Shown here piece after piece: positions 17,548-25,870 of a stretch of 57,570 nucleotides of DNA. The DNA comes from Deltaproteobacteria bacterium GWA2_45_12. GTDB lineage: Bacteria > UBA10199. A program made the position numbers and the translations under genes. The stretch spans positions 9,897 to 67,466 of the forward strand of contig MGPH01000037.1 in NCBI GenBank assembly GCA_001797365.1, written 5' to 3'. The notes under the pieces were generated by a model. The model ran no database searches. It worked only from the letters and a program-made list of their open reading frames with translations, and was not told the origin of the DNA. Position 1 is the first letter of the stretch; every line of letters starts with the position of its first letter.

Positions 17548-18762
17548 ATGCAGTCTTATCAAAGTATTTTATCTGAAATTTGTAACCTTAAAAATTTGGG
17601 GATTCGCCAAAACCTGGATCATGTTTGTACGGCGCTTGAAAAATTGGGCAACCCCCATCTTGGTTATCCTGCCATCCATGTGGCTGGAACCAATGGCAAG
17701 GGATCAACCTGCGCCATGATTTCTTCAATCCTTCAAAACAGCGGTTTTAAAGTGGGATGGACTCTTTCACCCCATCTCGTTGACTTTCGTGAACGCATTC
17801 AAATTAATAATGAGTTCATCCCAAAACCTGATGTTGTTCGATATCACAAACTCATAAAACAAAAACTGGGGTTGGGTTTTTTGACTTATTTTGAATGGGT
17901 GACGATCATGGCTTTTCTTCACTTTAAAGAGCAAAAAGTGGATGTGGCTGTTTTGGAAACAGGGATGGGGGGTCGTTGGGATACGACCAATGTGTGCCAG
18001 CCCTTGGTGGGGGTTATCACCAATGTCAGTTATGACCATGAAGCCATTTTGGGAGATACGCTGGAAAAAATTTTGGGTGAGAAGATGCAGATTGTCAAAA
18101 AGGGAATGGATGTGTGGACGGGGATAAAGGAATCTCATTTACTGGCTCAACTCAAAACTCATTGCGAGCAGGTGAGGGCCTTTTTTCATCAGGCCGATCT
18201 TGGGGTAAGGGCAATTCATGAATTGCCCCTACAAGGACGGCATCAAATACAGAATGCCGCCTTGGCCATGGGGGTTTGCCAGTCATTACGTCAAAGGGGC
18301 TGGGTCATTTCCGATGAAAATATAAAAACTGGAATGAAGGCCACTGTGTGGCCCGGAAGACTGGAGATTATCTCCGAGAAGCCTTACATTTTGCTGGATT
18401 GTGCCCATAACCCGGCGGGGGTGCAGGTTTTAGCTGATTTTTTAAAAACCCAATCCCGAAAATATAAACTCATTTTTACAACCCTTTCGGATAGACCTTT
18501 TAAAAGCATGTTAAAGGCACTCCTTCCCTCTATTACCGAGGTGCACATTCCCTTTTTGAAAGAAAATCGGGCATGGTCCTCCGACGATTTGCGTCAAAAG
18601 ATCGAGGCGATGGCACTGGATATCCCTGTTTTTTTCATGGATTTGAATAGGCCATCGTGGGAAAATTTTAAAAGTCGGTTAAAACTTGATGACTCTGTTT
18701 TGGTGACAGGGTCCATTTATCTGGTTTCTGAAATTCGACAAATGCTTAAGGAGTATTCATGA
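17548..18762 (+). CDS. folC: Dihydrofolate synthase / folylpolyglutamate synthase
   Basis: 404 residues of the Mur ligase fold. HVAGTNGKGSTCAM is the ATP-binding loop, SPHLVDFRERI the folate-site motif, LETGMGGRWDTTN and TNVSYDHEAILGDTLEKI are family signatures, and LDCAHNPAG lies in the C-terminal domain. It adds glutamate to dihydropteroate and folates. A 28-bp palindrome at 18205 is read in frame as residues 220-229, between the ATPase and C-terminal domains. It starts 8 bases after the phosphatase gene and overlaps the next gene by ATGA. Confidence 0.95.
   Translation: MQSYQSILSEICNLKNLGIRQNLDHVCTALEKLGNPHLGYPAIHVAGTNGKGSTCAMISSILQNSGFKVGWTLSPHLVDFRERIQINNEFIPKPDVVRYHKLIKQKLGLGFLTYFEWVTIMAFLHFKEQKVDVAVLETGMGGRWDTTNVCQPLVGVITNVSYDHEAILGDTLEKILGEKMQIVKKGMDVWTGIKESHLLAQLKTHCEQVRAFFHQADLGVRAIHELPLQGRHQIQNAALAMGVCQSLRQRGWVISDENIKTGMKATVWPGRLEIISEKPYILLDCAHNPAGVQVLADFLKTQSRKYKLIFTTLSDRPFKSMLKALLPSITEVHIPFLKENRAWSSDDLRQKIEAMALDIPVFFMDLNRPSWENFKSRLKLDDSVLVTGSIYLVSEIRQMLKEYS
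18205..18232. repeat. GTAAGGG palindrome inside folC
   Basis: GTAAGGGCAATTCA with its near-complement TGAATTGCCCCTAC; the intergenic copy at 56534 is the same but for one base. Codon 220 of folC begins exactly at its first base. Confidence 0.9.
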
Positions 18763-19904
18763 AGTCTCTTTCAAAAATTATTTTGCTGGTTCTTTTTTTA
18801 TTTTCCCATTCGGTCCAGGCAGAAATGCTTGAACCCACTTTGCTTGAAGTGACCGAACTTACCTATAGCGACCGTTTTGATGAAGCCATAAGTCTGGCTG
18901 ATTCCTATATAGCTTCCCATCCATCCGATCCCCGGGGTTTGGTTGTAAAAGCCATGGCCATGGACTGGAAACAAAAAATAACGGCAGGTTTTGAAAAGAA
19001 ATTAGATGGTCAAATTTTAGAAATGCTCAAAAATGCCAATCTTATGGCTTTTATCCAGTGGGAAAGGGATCCAAAAAACATTGATAAAATGATCACCCTT
19101 GGAAACAGTTATTTATACCTTTCAAAAAAATGGGTTGATCTTAAAAAACAGGGACGCGCGGGGCTCATTTTAAAAAAATGTCGCAAGCATTTGGAAGAAG
19201 CTATTTCGTTAGATCCTAAGCGATATGATGCTTACCTGGCTTTGGGACTTTTTAATTTTTATATGGCTAATATTCCCCCCGGATTTAAATTTCTGGCCGG
19301 TTTATTGGGAATGACGGGGAATGAAGCAGTTGGATTAAAACAGTTAAAAATGGCTTCGGAAAACAAAAACCTTCATTGGGTGGATGCCAAATTTATTTTG
19401 GCCTATGCGTTTGGAAAAACCAAAAAAGATTACCCTTCAAGCCTGGCCATCATGAATGATTTGGTGACCCGTTATCCTAAAAATGTTTTTTTCAGGCATT
19501 TTAAGGCAGAATATGAAACCAAAGCCAAACAATATGCCCTGGCGCGCGCTGATTTTTCAAAATTCTTGGGAATGTGTTTGGCCCGCCTCAAAAATCCCTG
19601 TTCTGGTGAGCTCTTGTTTGAAGCCCATTATTACTTGGCCTCAGGTTATATTGTTGAATCAAAATGGAATGAAGCGGCCAAGGAAATCGCCCTTGCTGAA
19701 GGCATCTCTTTTACATCTCACCCTGATATGCTGGTAAAACTTTATTACAACAAGGGCATCGTGTTTAAAGCTTTGGGAAAGAAAAGTGAGGCCATTGTTG
19801 AATTTAGAAAAGTAGAAAATAAAAAAGAGCTTAATACAAAAGCCTGGGAACAAGCCAAAAAAGAATTGTTGGAAATGGGGGAAAAAATAGAAAATAGAAA
19901 ATAG
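18759..19904 (+). CDS. Secreted TPR-repeat protein
   Basis: 381 residues with a cleavable signal peptide (cleavage probably at HSVQA-EM). Helical repeats follow, with TPR-like units such as RYDAYLALGLFNFYMANIPP, LAIMNDLVTRYPKNVFFRHF and YNKGIVFKALGKKSEAIVEFRKVE. Probably periplasmic and a protein-binding scaffold. Its start overlaps the folC stop by ATGA. The end runs into an (AAAATAG)-type triple repeat. Confidence 0.8.
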   Translation: MKSLSKIILLVLFLFSHSVQAEMLEPTLLEVTELTYSDRFDEAISLADSYIASHPSDPRGLVVKAMAMDWKQKITAGFEKKLDGQILEMLKNANLMAFIQWERDPKNIDKMITLGNSYLYLSKKWVDLKKQGRAGLILKKCRKHLEEAISLDPKRYDAYLALGLFNFYMANIPPGFKFLAGLLGMTGNEAVGLKQLKMASENKNLHWVDAKFILAYAFGKTKKDYPSSLAIMNDLVTRYPKNVFFRHFKAEYETKAKQYALARADFSKFLGMCLARLKNPCSGELLFEAHYYLASGYIVESKWNEAAKEIALAEGISFTSHPDMLVKLYYNKGIVFKALGKKSEAIVEFRKVENKKELNTKAWEQAKKELLEMGEKIENRK

Positions 19905-19938
19905 AAAATGGAGGAAAAATTTCCTTTGGAAATTTTTG

Positions 19939-20021
19939 TGCCGGAGGTGGGAGTTGAACCCACACACACTTGCGTGCATCGGATTTTGAGTCCGACGTGT
20001 CTGCCATTCCACCACTCCGGC
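19939..20021 (-). tRNA. tRNA-Leu (CAA)
   Basis: Acceptor arms GCCGGAG and CTCCGGC pair; the anticodon arm TCGGA-CTCAAAA-TCCGA gives anticodon CAA; a long variable arm and the T-arm GGGTTCAACTCCC complete a class II tRNA. CCA is not encoded. It reads UUG codons. Confidence 0.95.
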
Positions 20022-20120
20022 AAAGCAACCAAAACAAAGAGAAGGGGGAGTTTCCTACTTCTATTTTCAGGACAGTTCAAATGATTTTTTGAGGCATTTT
20101 TTGAGGCATTTTGACGGGGG

Positions 20121-20261
20121 CTTTCCTGAAAACATTTTTTTGTGGATGAAACAATTTGAAATCCGGTTTCAATAAAAAGTTCGGTTGGAATGTTTCTTGG
20201 GCTTGAAAAAGATTCTTATGAGGCAAATTGTTTCATCCACAAAAAAATGTTTTCAGGAAAG
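20121..20261. repeat. 37-bp perfect inverted repeat around a 67-bp spacer
   Basis: The arm at 20121-20157 begins CTTTCCTGAAAACA and ends GATGAAACAATTT; the arm at 20225-20261 is its exact complement. The spacer has no gene. It lies 16 bases past the stop of the minus-strand gene at 20278, and after two direct TTTTTTGAGGCA copies. It could be a very long hairpin in the transcript, an invertible segment, or a fragment of a mobile element; no target duplication is seen. Confidence 0.9.
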
Positions 20262-20277
20262 ATTAAAAAGACAGAAT

Positions 20278-20601
20278 TTACTTATTACTTACTTTAGGTT
20301 GGGACTTGGTTTCAAGTTCGTCCATCATTTCCATTTCACGAACCATGGGGTCTATTTCTCCCCCGTAACGGCGTAGGTTTTCATCAGTACGAGAAACGAC
20401 AACCTCATATTCCTGTTTGGGGAGATGAACGTAGGCTGTGTTGATTTTGTGCGTGGGAGTATAGGTTTTGTAATGAGGGAGATATTGTCCCCCACAGGAG
20501 AGAATTTCAGAAGATTCCCCCAAACGATGGTAGACCGACTGGGCTTTTTCATAAGCTGGCAGCAGAACTGAACCGCATAATGTTTCTCTCCATCGACTCA
20601 T
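20278..20601 (-). CDS. Hypothetical protein, putative sigma-54-dependent gene
   Basis: 107 residues from the ATG at 20601, preferred over the one at 20607 because AAGGAG ends right against the latter and 6 bases before the former. No known motif: SRWRETLCGS start, Tyr-rich centre (YLPHYKTYTP), acidic-methionine block (MVREMEMMDELE). No signal peptide. A sigma-54-type promoter lies about 28 bases upstream and a perfect 37-bp inverted repeat just downstream. The family is not recognised; the case for a real gene rests on the promoter, ribosome site and composition. Confidence 0.65.
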   Translation of the reverse strand: MSRWRETLCGSVLLPAYEKAQSVYHRLGESSEILSCGGQYLPHYKTYTPTHKINTAYVHLPKQEYEVVVSRTDENLRRYGGEIDPMVREMEMMDELETKSQPKVSNK

Positions 20602-20628
20602 ATCCATCTCCTTACACCCATAAAGAGA

Positions 20629-20644
20629 AGCAATTCACATGCCA
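20629..20644 (-). promoter_or_regulatory. Candidate sigma-54 promoter
   Basis: TGGCAT-GTGAA-TTGCT on the minus strand, with exact spacing. The transcription start would be near 20618, followed by TAAGGAG and the ATG at 20601. A palindrome GCCATTTT/AAAATGGC (20641-20664) overlaps the -24 element and could be an operator. Confidence 0.7.
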
Positions 20645-20833
20645 TTTTATGCGCGGAAAATGGCGTCTTTTTATATAATAATTCCAGTTACTTATGATTT
20701 TTATGAGTGGAGGGTAGAAACATCTTTCCAAAAGAAGGGAAACTTTCTTCCCTTTTCAAGTCAATTTGTTGACAAAACTGATGACAAAACTGATGTCTTA
20801 AAGCCTTAAAGATTGTAAGAATATTCAAATCTT

Positions 20834-21586
20834 ATGACGCAAGCAGCCCAACTCATAGCGGTCATTTATGAAGACACAGAACTGATACTTCTTGATAAAG
20901 CAGCTGGAATGCCTGTTTTTCCTCAAAGAAAGGGCGAGGATGATCAAAAAACGGTGCGGCATTGGCTTTGTGCTCATTATCCAGAACAGAAAAGAATTGT
21001 TCCCTTTGAAGAAGCGGGGATTGTTCATCGGCTGGATAATGATACTTCCGGAATCTTGGTGGTGGGCAAAACTCAATTGGCCTATGATTTTTTGCGCAAG
21101 ATATGGAATACGCTGCAAGTAACAAAAGAATATGGGGCTCTCGTGTTGGGAGCCATCACTTCCCCCCTTTTGATAAATCTTTCCATTGCGCATCATCCAT
21201 CACGTCATAACAAGATGGTGGTGTGCCAAACAGAACAAAAGACCCTCGAACTGAAAGGAAGGCAGGCGTATACAAAAGTGGAGCGCCTTGGGCTTTATCA
21301 AGACAAAAGAGGGTATAATTACAGCCTTGTTTCTGTTGAAATCAAAACAGGGGTACGGCATCAGATTAGAGCGCATTTGGCGGGCCAGGGGCATCCCTTG
21401 GCGGGAGATGGGCTTTATCAAAACTCATTGAAGAAGAAACAGGATCTTTTGGGAATGCCGCGGCATTTTCTTCATTTAAGGCGCATACAATTACCCCACC
21501 CGATGACAGGGGAAAAAATGGCATGGGTGACGGAATTCCCCCATGATTTGATGAATGTATTAAATCAGTTAAGAAGGGTGAGTTAG
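20834..21586 (+). CDS. RluA-family pseudouridine synthase
   Basis: 250 residues. IVHRLDNDTSGILVV holds the catalytic aspartate of the HRLDxxTSG motif; GVRHQIRAHLAGQGHPLAGD is the second RluA block. No S4 RNA-binding domain precedes it, as in the RluA/TruC type. It isomerises uridine in rRNA or tRNA; the site is not deducible. Upstream, GACAAAACTGAT occurs twice in tandem (about 20771). The 3' end overlaps the convergent next gene by 4 bases. Confidence 0.92.
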   Translation: MTQAAQLIAVIYEDTELILLDKAAGMPVFPQRKGEDDQKTVRHWLCAHYPEQKRIVPFEEAGIVHRLDNDTSGILVVGKTQLAYDFLRKIWNTLQVTKEYGALVLGAITSPLLINLSIAHHPSRHNKMVVCQTEQKTLELKGRQAYTKVERLGLYQDKRGYNYSLVSVEIKTGVRHQIRAHLAGQGHPLAGDGLYQNSLKKKQDLLGMPRHFLHLRRIQLPHPMTGEKMAWVTEFPHDLMNVLNQLRRVS

Positions 21587-21909
21587 ATTTTTTTTATCCT
21601 GAACACATCCACGGCCGAACCAATCCATACAAGACCAAGAAGGGAAAACCCGATTTTGTAAAAGGTTTGACGTTGGACCCAAAGATGGGACGCCATTTCA
21701 GGGGCATGGGATATATAATGTTTCAAATTGGTTATTTGTTGCACCTGACGATAAGCATCCATTTCAAAAACAACAATCATGGCCAAAAGAATACCGGCTA
21801 CGACAACACTAATGAGGGTTCCCGCTATTTTTCGACGAAGATAAAAATGCCCCATTCCAGGAAAAACAAATAGGTTAAGAGCAAATGCGATAAGTGTTTT
21901 TGAATTCAC
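21583..21909 (-). CDS. Small membrane protein, TM2-like
   Basis: 108 residues with a GTG start. An N-terminal hydrophobic segment with FPGMGHFYLRRKIAG resembles the GxGxFYLG motif of TM2-type proteins, then a second hydrophobic segment (TLISVVVAGILLAMIVV) and a third near the C-terminus. It is convergent with the pseudouridine synthase. The role is unknown. Confidence 0.65.
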   Translation of the reverse strand: MNSKTLIAFALNLFVFPGMGHFYLRRKIAGTLISVVVAGILLAMIVVFEMDAYRQVQQITNLKHYISHAPEMASHLWVQRQTFYKIGFSLLGLVWIGSAVDVFRIKKI

Positions 21910-21974
21910 CTAAAGGAAAGAATGACACACGGACCTGTTTTTACAAAATGAAATTGTTGCTTCTTGAAAAATCT

Positions 21975-22238
21975 TTATTTAAAGGAAGAATAGACTTTAT
22001 CAAGGGTTTGAAGATAAAGGTCGCTTGAATCCGGGCCCAAAGATTTTACAATTTGTTTATAAGATGACACTTCCGAAGATGTACCGTGTTCCATGATATC
22101 TTCTTTACGTGTAAAAAAGCGACGCAACATGGAGCGCGAGCTTTTTTTGAAGGCTGTATCCTGGAAAGTGTTAGAATTACTTCCGATGCGAAATTTATTA
22201 TTTTTGTCTTTTTCTAAACAAACAAATTTATAAGCCAT
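21975..22238 (-). CDS. Small hypothetical protein, putative sigma-54-dependent gene
   Basis: 87 residues from the ATG at 22238, chosen over the in-frame ATG at 22250 because GTGAGG then lies at normal distance and the predicted sigma-54 transcription start is near 22250. Lys/Ser-rich, hydrophilic (KKSSRSMLRRFFTRKED), no signal peptide or known motif. It is divergent from the exonuclease gene, with a shared 185-base control region. The family is not recognised. Confidence 0.65.
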   Translation of the reverse strand: MAYKFVCLEKDKNNKFRIGSNSNTFQDTAFKKSSRSMLRRFFTRKEDIMEHGTSSEVSSYKQIVKSLGPDSSDLYLQTLDKVYSSFK

Positions 22239-22260
22239 AAAGAACCTCACTATTTAGTAG

Positions 22261-22276
22261 AGCAAAAAGGGTGCCA
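22261..22276 (-). promoter_or_regulatory. Candidate sigma-54 promoter
   Basis: TGGCAC-CCTTT-TTGCT on the minus strand, an exact consensus match including TGGCAC. The expected transcription start is near 22250, leaving a 12-base leader with the ribosome site. Confidence 0.75.
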
Positions 22277-22298
22277 TAAGAAATGAGAGTGTGTCTTT

Positions 22299-22324
22299 AT
22301 AAGTTATTGGTATAATTAACTTAT
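22299..22324 (+). promoter_or_regulatory. Extended -10 promoter framed by an inverted repeat
   Basis: TGGTATAAT (22308-22316) is an extended -10 element. ATAAGTTA before it and TAACTTAT after it form a perfect 8-bp inverted repeat with a 10-base centre, so a repressor bound there would cover the -10. It serves the downstream exonuclease gene. Confidence 0.5.
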
Positions 22325-22423
22325 TTATAGTTCTTTTTATTGAAGAGCTTATTAGTTAAGGTTTTTTGGGGAGATTTTAAATTTTTAGGGGGCCCAAACC
22401 CCCAATTAATTCAAGGGAATTTT

Positions 22424-23020
22424 ATGGGAGATCGACGCGTTGTTCTCGATTTAGAAACAAAGAAAACCTTTGATGAAGTCGGTGGCAGGGAGCACATTGA
22501 TCAATTAGGTATTAGTGTGGTGGGTATTTATGATTATGAATGCAGCAAATATCGCACCTACGAAGAAAAAGAATTGGGGCAGTTACAAAATTTTTTGATC
22601 GATGCCTCCCTGATCATTGGTTTTAATCATATCAATTTTGATTTTGCCGTGCTGCAAGCCTATTTTTCAATCGATGTCGAAACACTTCCCGCTTTTGATA
22701 TTTTGGCTGATTTTGAAAAAAAAGCGGGCCATCGCATTGGCCTTGATTCGCTGGCCAAAGCCACGCTTAATGTGGGGAAAACGGGACATGGATTGGATGC
22801 CATCCGTTTTTACAGGGAAGGGCGCATGGAGGAATTGAAATCGTATTGCCTGAATGATGTCAAAGTCACGCGCGACATTTTTGAATATGGCATTGAAAAC
22901 GGAAAAATTTTTTATTTTTCAAAAATAGGACAGCAAAAAAAGGAAATGGCGGTTGATTGGAAACAATACAAAAAACCAAAAATCGTAAATCTGGCTTCTG
23001 CCCAATATAAACTTTTTTAG
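22424..23020 (+). CDS. DEDD-type 3'-5' exonuclease (RNase H-like fold)
   Basis: 198 residues. VLDLETK gives the DxE of motif I, GFNHINFDFAVL motif II, and YCLNDVKVTRD motif III with YxxxD, so this is a DEDDy exonuclease of the predicted YprB-like group. GLDSLAKATL is also typical. The start at 22424 follows AAGGGA by 6 bases; the longer in-frame extension upstream lacks a ribosome site. DNA or RNA could be the substrate. Confidence 0.82.
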   Translation: MGDRRVVLDLETKKTFDEVGGREHIDQLGISVVGIYDYECSKYRTYEEKELGQLQNFLIDASLIIGFNHINFDFAVLQAYFSIDVETLPAFDILADFEKKAGHRIGLDSLAKATLNVGKTGHGLDAIRFYREGRMEELKSYCLNDVKVTRDIFEYGIENGKIFYFSKIGQQKKEMAVDWKQYKKPKIVNLASAQYKLF

Positions 23021-23027
23021 AAGTGTC

Positions 23028-24095
23028 CTAAATAATAGGTGCGTGGGAAGGGCCTATGTTAATAACGATGTAATCGTTAAGAATATAAATCGTCCAACCC
23101 AAGAGATGTTCAAATAGAGAAATAGATTTTGGTGCCTGAATGTTTCTTGGTGTTAAACGAGACCCTTTTAACACATAAAGACGGCCATTCCAGCTACGTA
23201 TAAGGGTTTCCGGTTGAAAAAGATGTTCATAGAAACGAAGAACGTTTTCGGCCAACTCTTTGTACCCGCGTTCGACCCAATAACCACGTTTTTCCTTTTC
23301 GACAAAGACAGTCTGGGGAAGGGCGCTCACTCTTTGCCTTAAATAAGAATCGGTAATCCAATCCTCCGGTTTGGAAAAAAATGAAGTAATCAAGCTTGAA
23401 TCCCTGAGGAAAGTTTCACAAGAATTAACGAGGGCTTTAACAATGGCCAAATCATCACCGTAAAGCCCTGGGGCCTTTTCGCATTGGCGTAAAAGACTCT
23501 CAATATTTTCAATCATGGAATCAAAACGTTCAACGATACTTTGAACTATTGGGGTTTCTTCAAGTGAATCTATTTGAAGCAGTGCTTTTACGGTGATTTC
23601 TACTAATTTTTGGATGAGTTGATTTACATCATTAAGAATTTCCACCTTTTGCATTGCTTGGCCTGCGAGGGCCAGATCGAACCTTAAGGCTGTAACTTTT
23701 GTGTCCAATGCATCATAAGTTGAAAATAATTGCTCTACAGATACTGGAGGAACCGGAGATAACCCTACTACAGGAGGTGTAGGAGGTACGTGTCTTAACG
23801 CGAGGGGATCCAAATTTGAACCAGAAAAAAAATACATATCACCAGAAAGAGATACCCTGGGTTGAACGAGAGAAATCGGGGGGGACGAAAAATTAATATG
23901 ATCTTGCTGTTGCTTCCCTCGATTTAAAGGTGGAAGCCTTCTGACGGTTATTCTGGGGTGAGGATGAGGTTGATATTTTTTAAGTGGTATCGCAGCAAAG
24001 GAGGGCCCAAACTTATTATAGCTGTCAGGCCTATGATGAACACGCATGTATCCTGAACGAGGAAAAAACATTTGATCTTCTATCGAAAGAAGCAT
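23028..24095 (-). CDS. Hypothetical protein with Pro/His/Arg-rich N-terminus
   Basis: 355 residues, or 347 from the second ATG at 24071. The first 110 residues are basic and rich in Pro, His, Gln and Ser without a signal peptide; residues 115-355 look helical (VNQLIQKLVEITVKALLQID, IVERFDSMIENIESLLRQ) with an aromatic C-terminus (WTIYILNDYIVINIGP). No motif recognised. No clear ribosome site before either ATG. The leader resembles those of the proteins starting at 2849, 43256, 46588 and 50949. It is convergent with the exonuclease, 7 bases apart. Confidence 0.65.
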   Translation of the reverse strand: MLLSIEDQMFFPRSGYMRVHHRPDSYNKFGPSFAAIPLKKYQPHPHPRITVRRLPPLNRGKQQQDHINFSSPPISLVQPRVSLSGDMYFFSGSNLDPLALRHVPPTPPVVGLSPVPPVSVEQLFSTYDALDTKVTALRFDLALAGQAMQKVEILNDVNQLIQKLVEITVKALLQIDSLEETPIVQSIVERFDSMIENIESLLRQCEKAPGLYGDDLAIVKALVNSCETFLRDSSLITSFFSKPEDWITDSYLRQRVSALPQTVFVEKEKRGYWVERGYKELAENVLRFYEHLFQPETLIRSWNGRLYVLKGSRLTPRNIQAPKSISLFEHLLGWTIYILNDYIVINIGPSHAPII

Positions 24096-24143
24096 CCCAA
24101 AGCAATACGCAAAGCGTCATTTTTCACTTTTTTTATCATAGAA

Positions 24144-24167
24144 GGGCGCAGCAAGCGGCGCCCCTAC
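24144..24167. repeat. GTAG palindrome, inverted copy
   Basis: GGGCGCAGCAAGCG followed by GCGCCCCTAC is the reverse of the units at 3787 and 7864. It lies in the gap (24096-24350) between a hypothetical gene and the TolC-like gene, about 48 bases upstream of the former. Confidence 0.8.
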
Positions 24168-24350
24168 GAGAGGATGGTATGTTTGACCAGGGCACAATGC
24201 AGGCTCACAAAATCGCTATGAGCCAAGACGTAGGAGAGTGAATGACGTTTTTCCCGTGTGTGGGCGTATCGCGCAATCGATGACTTGAAGCCAAGTCCCC
24301 CAGATCCACGGTGGAAGAATCTAAAAAAACGATGTGGGGTTTTGTTTTCG

Positions 24351-25793
24351 TCATTCAAGAATGGTTCCTTGGGCCAATTGAAGGGTCAGTTCTGCCATAT
24401 GGCGGTCAACCTGGGACTTGAGCTCTAATTTTTGGGCTTCAATCAAATCACTTTGGGCCCGTATGAGTAAATCGCTTGACGTACGTCCTTGTTCAAAGCG
24501 CAATTCTTCTTCTTTAAGTCTTAAAGTTTGGGCCAGTCTTGCTTTGTGTGCTTGGTTTTGTTCAAGAATCAGGTTTTTAAGTTGAAGGTAAGTTTCACGA
24601 ACTTGGCGTACGATTTCCAATTCTTTTTCTTTAAGGGCATATAGAGCTTTGGTTTGGTCAATTTTTGATTGGGATAAAGCATTGCGGGCCTTTCTGTTTT
24701 GAAGGGGAAATGAAAATTCCATGCCCACTTTCCACTGGCGATGTTCATTTTCGATGTTGTTCAAGGCGTTACCGTAGGTGTTATCCAAACCGTTTAAGGC
24801 ATAAGTCCCCACCAAATCCATTTCGGGCCAGAGGGCGTTTTTGTTTGTGGATACTTTTAATTTGTGAACCTCAATTTCTTTTTTGAGTTGTTGATAGTCG
24901 GGCCTTTTTTCAAAGGCGGTGTTCAATGCTTCATCCAAAGATGAAAATTTTTTTTGAGGGATGGAAGTTTGTGAAAGTTCAAGGGTCCTATTTTTGTCCA
25001 AGGCCAAATTTTGTTGCAAGATTTGTTGGCTGGTAATGAGTAGGTTTTGTGCGTTTAAAGAGAGCGTATCCCGTGTGTAATAATTGGCTTCAAAAAGATA
25101 CACATCGGCTTTATTTGCCAAACCCAATTCATTTTTTTTAAAATTGCTTTTTTGAAGTTCGAGGGCTTTTTGGGATCCCTTTTTCTCAAAGGAAGCATTG
25201 TGGAAAGCCCAATAGTAATTCCAGTAGTCGACCAGATTTTTATACAGGGCCACCTGGATTTGGGCCTGGGTAGACGCCTGTAGGCTTTCAGCCTGTTTTT
25301 TGGCCAGAGCAATATTTTTTCGCGTGGCAAATCCAAAAAAGTTTTTGGCCATGGGTTGACGAAGGTCTATCTGGCCAATGGTATTGTAAGACGGATTGAT
25401 GGTTGTAAAAGAAGAATTGGTACGATTCCGCTGATTTAAAAAACTGGCGGTGATTTCAGTCCCCAAAGGTGTGTTCTGGCTTACAGAGGCATTATAATTG
25501 AAATTATGGTTGTTATTGCCAAAAACAACGGAAGGCTGCTGAAATTTGTCGCGTGTATAGTTTATTTCTGAAGAAAAAACCGTGTCGTAAATGGATTTGG
25601 CTTCTCCGACAATGGTTTTTGTTTTTTTCTGTTCTTCGAGGGCTTTTTGGATTTCAAGGTTTTGGAGAAGGCTTAAGTTTTTTACGGTGGTTTCGTCGAG
25701 GGGTAATGTTTGGGCATGGACAAAAAAAGGAATGAGCCAAGAGATCAGGCTTATAAAGGCCAGTTTCCCAACTGCTTTTATTTTTTCACTCAT
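24351..25793 (-). CDS. TolC-family outer-membrane efflux protein
   Basis: 480 residues with a signal peptide (cleavage near FFVHAQ). Two repeated halves of long helices and amphipathic strands, with family features such as TLELSQ..PDYQQLKKEIEVHKLKVSTNKNALWPEMDLVGTY split here, EFSFPLQNRKAR, and a C-terminal coiled coil (KEEELRFEQGRTSSDLLIRAQ). It should form the trimeric outer-membrane tunnel of an efflux or type I secretion system. No inner-membrane partners lie beside it. It is isolated in the minus orientation. Confidence 0.85.
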   Translation of the reverse strand: MSEKIKAVGKLAFISLISWLIPFFVHAQTLPLDETTVKNLSLLQNLEIQKALEEQKKTKTIVGEAKSIYDTVFSSEINYTRDKFQQPSVVFGNNNHNFNYNASVSQNTPLGTEITASFLNQRNRTNSSFTTINPSYNTIGQIDLRQPMAKNFFGFATRKNIALAKKQAESLQASTQAQIQVALYKNLVDYWNYYWAFHNASFEKKGSQKALELQKSNFKKNELGLANKADVYLFEANYYTRDTLSLNAQNLLITSQQILQQNLALDKNRTLELSQTSIPQKKFSSLDEALNTAFEKRPDYQQLKKEIEVHKLKVSTNKNALWPEMDLVGTYALNGLDNTYGNALNNIENEHRQWKVGMEFSFPLQNRKARNALSQSKIDQTKALYALKEKELEIVRQVRETYLQLKNLILEQNQAHKARLAQTLRLKEEELRFEQGRTSSDLLIRAQSDLIEAQKLELKSQVDRHMAELTLQLAQGTILE

Positions 25794-25818
25794 TAGTTAT
25801 AGGGACTCGCGTCGCCCC

Positions 25819-25870
25819 CTCCATCCCGCGCCGCGGGATGGAGCCTCCCCCTCAACGCGCCTGTGGCGCT
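25819..25870. repeat. Long palindrome between the TolC-like gene and mqnD
   Basis: CTCCATCCCGCG and CGCGGGATGGAG form 12-bp perfect arms around one base, followed by a GGCGC/GCGCC arm pair (AACGCGCCTGTGGCGCT). It lies downstream of mqnD and may end its transcript, but it has no T run; it reads as a repeat family member. Confidence 0.7.

Noticed and set aside
19831-20080. Minus-strand reading frames across the tRNA-Leu locus
   Set aside because: They run through the tRNA and the end of the TPR gene antisense and have no ribosome site or protein-like composition.
20121-20261. 37-bp inverted repeat as an ordinary terminator
   Set aside because: Far longer than needed, has a 67-base loop and no T run after either arm in the proper place.
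24144-24167. GG-N10-GC inside GTAGGGGCGCC palindromes as promoters
   Set aside because: The spacing arises from the G-rich repeat itself, without TGGCA; copies occur in coding DNA.
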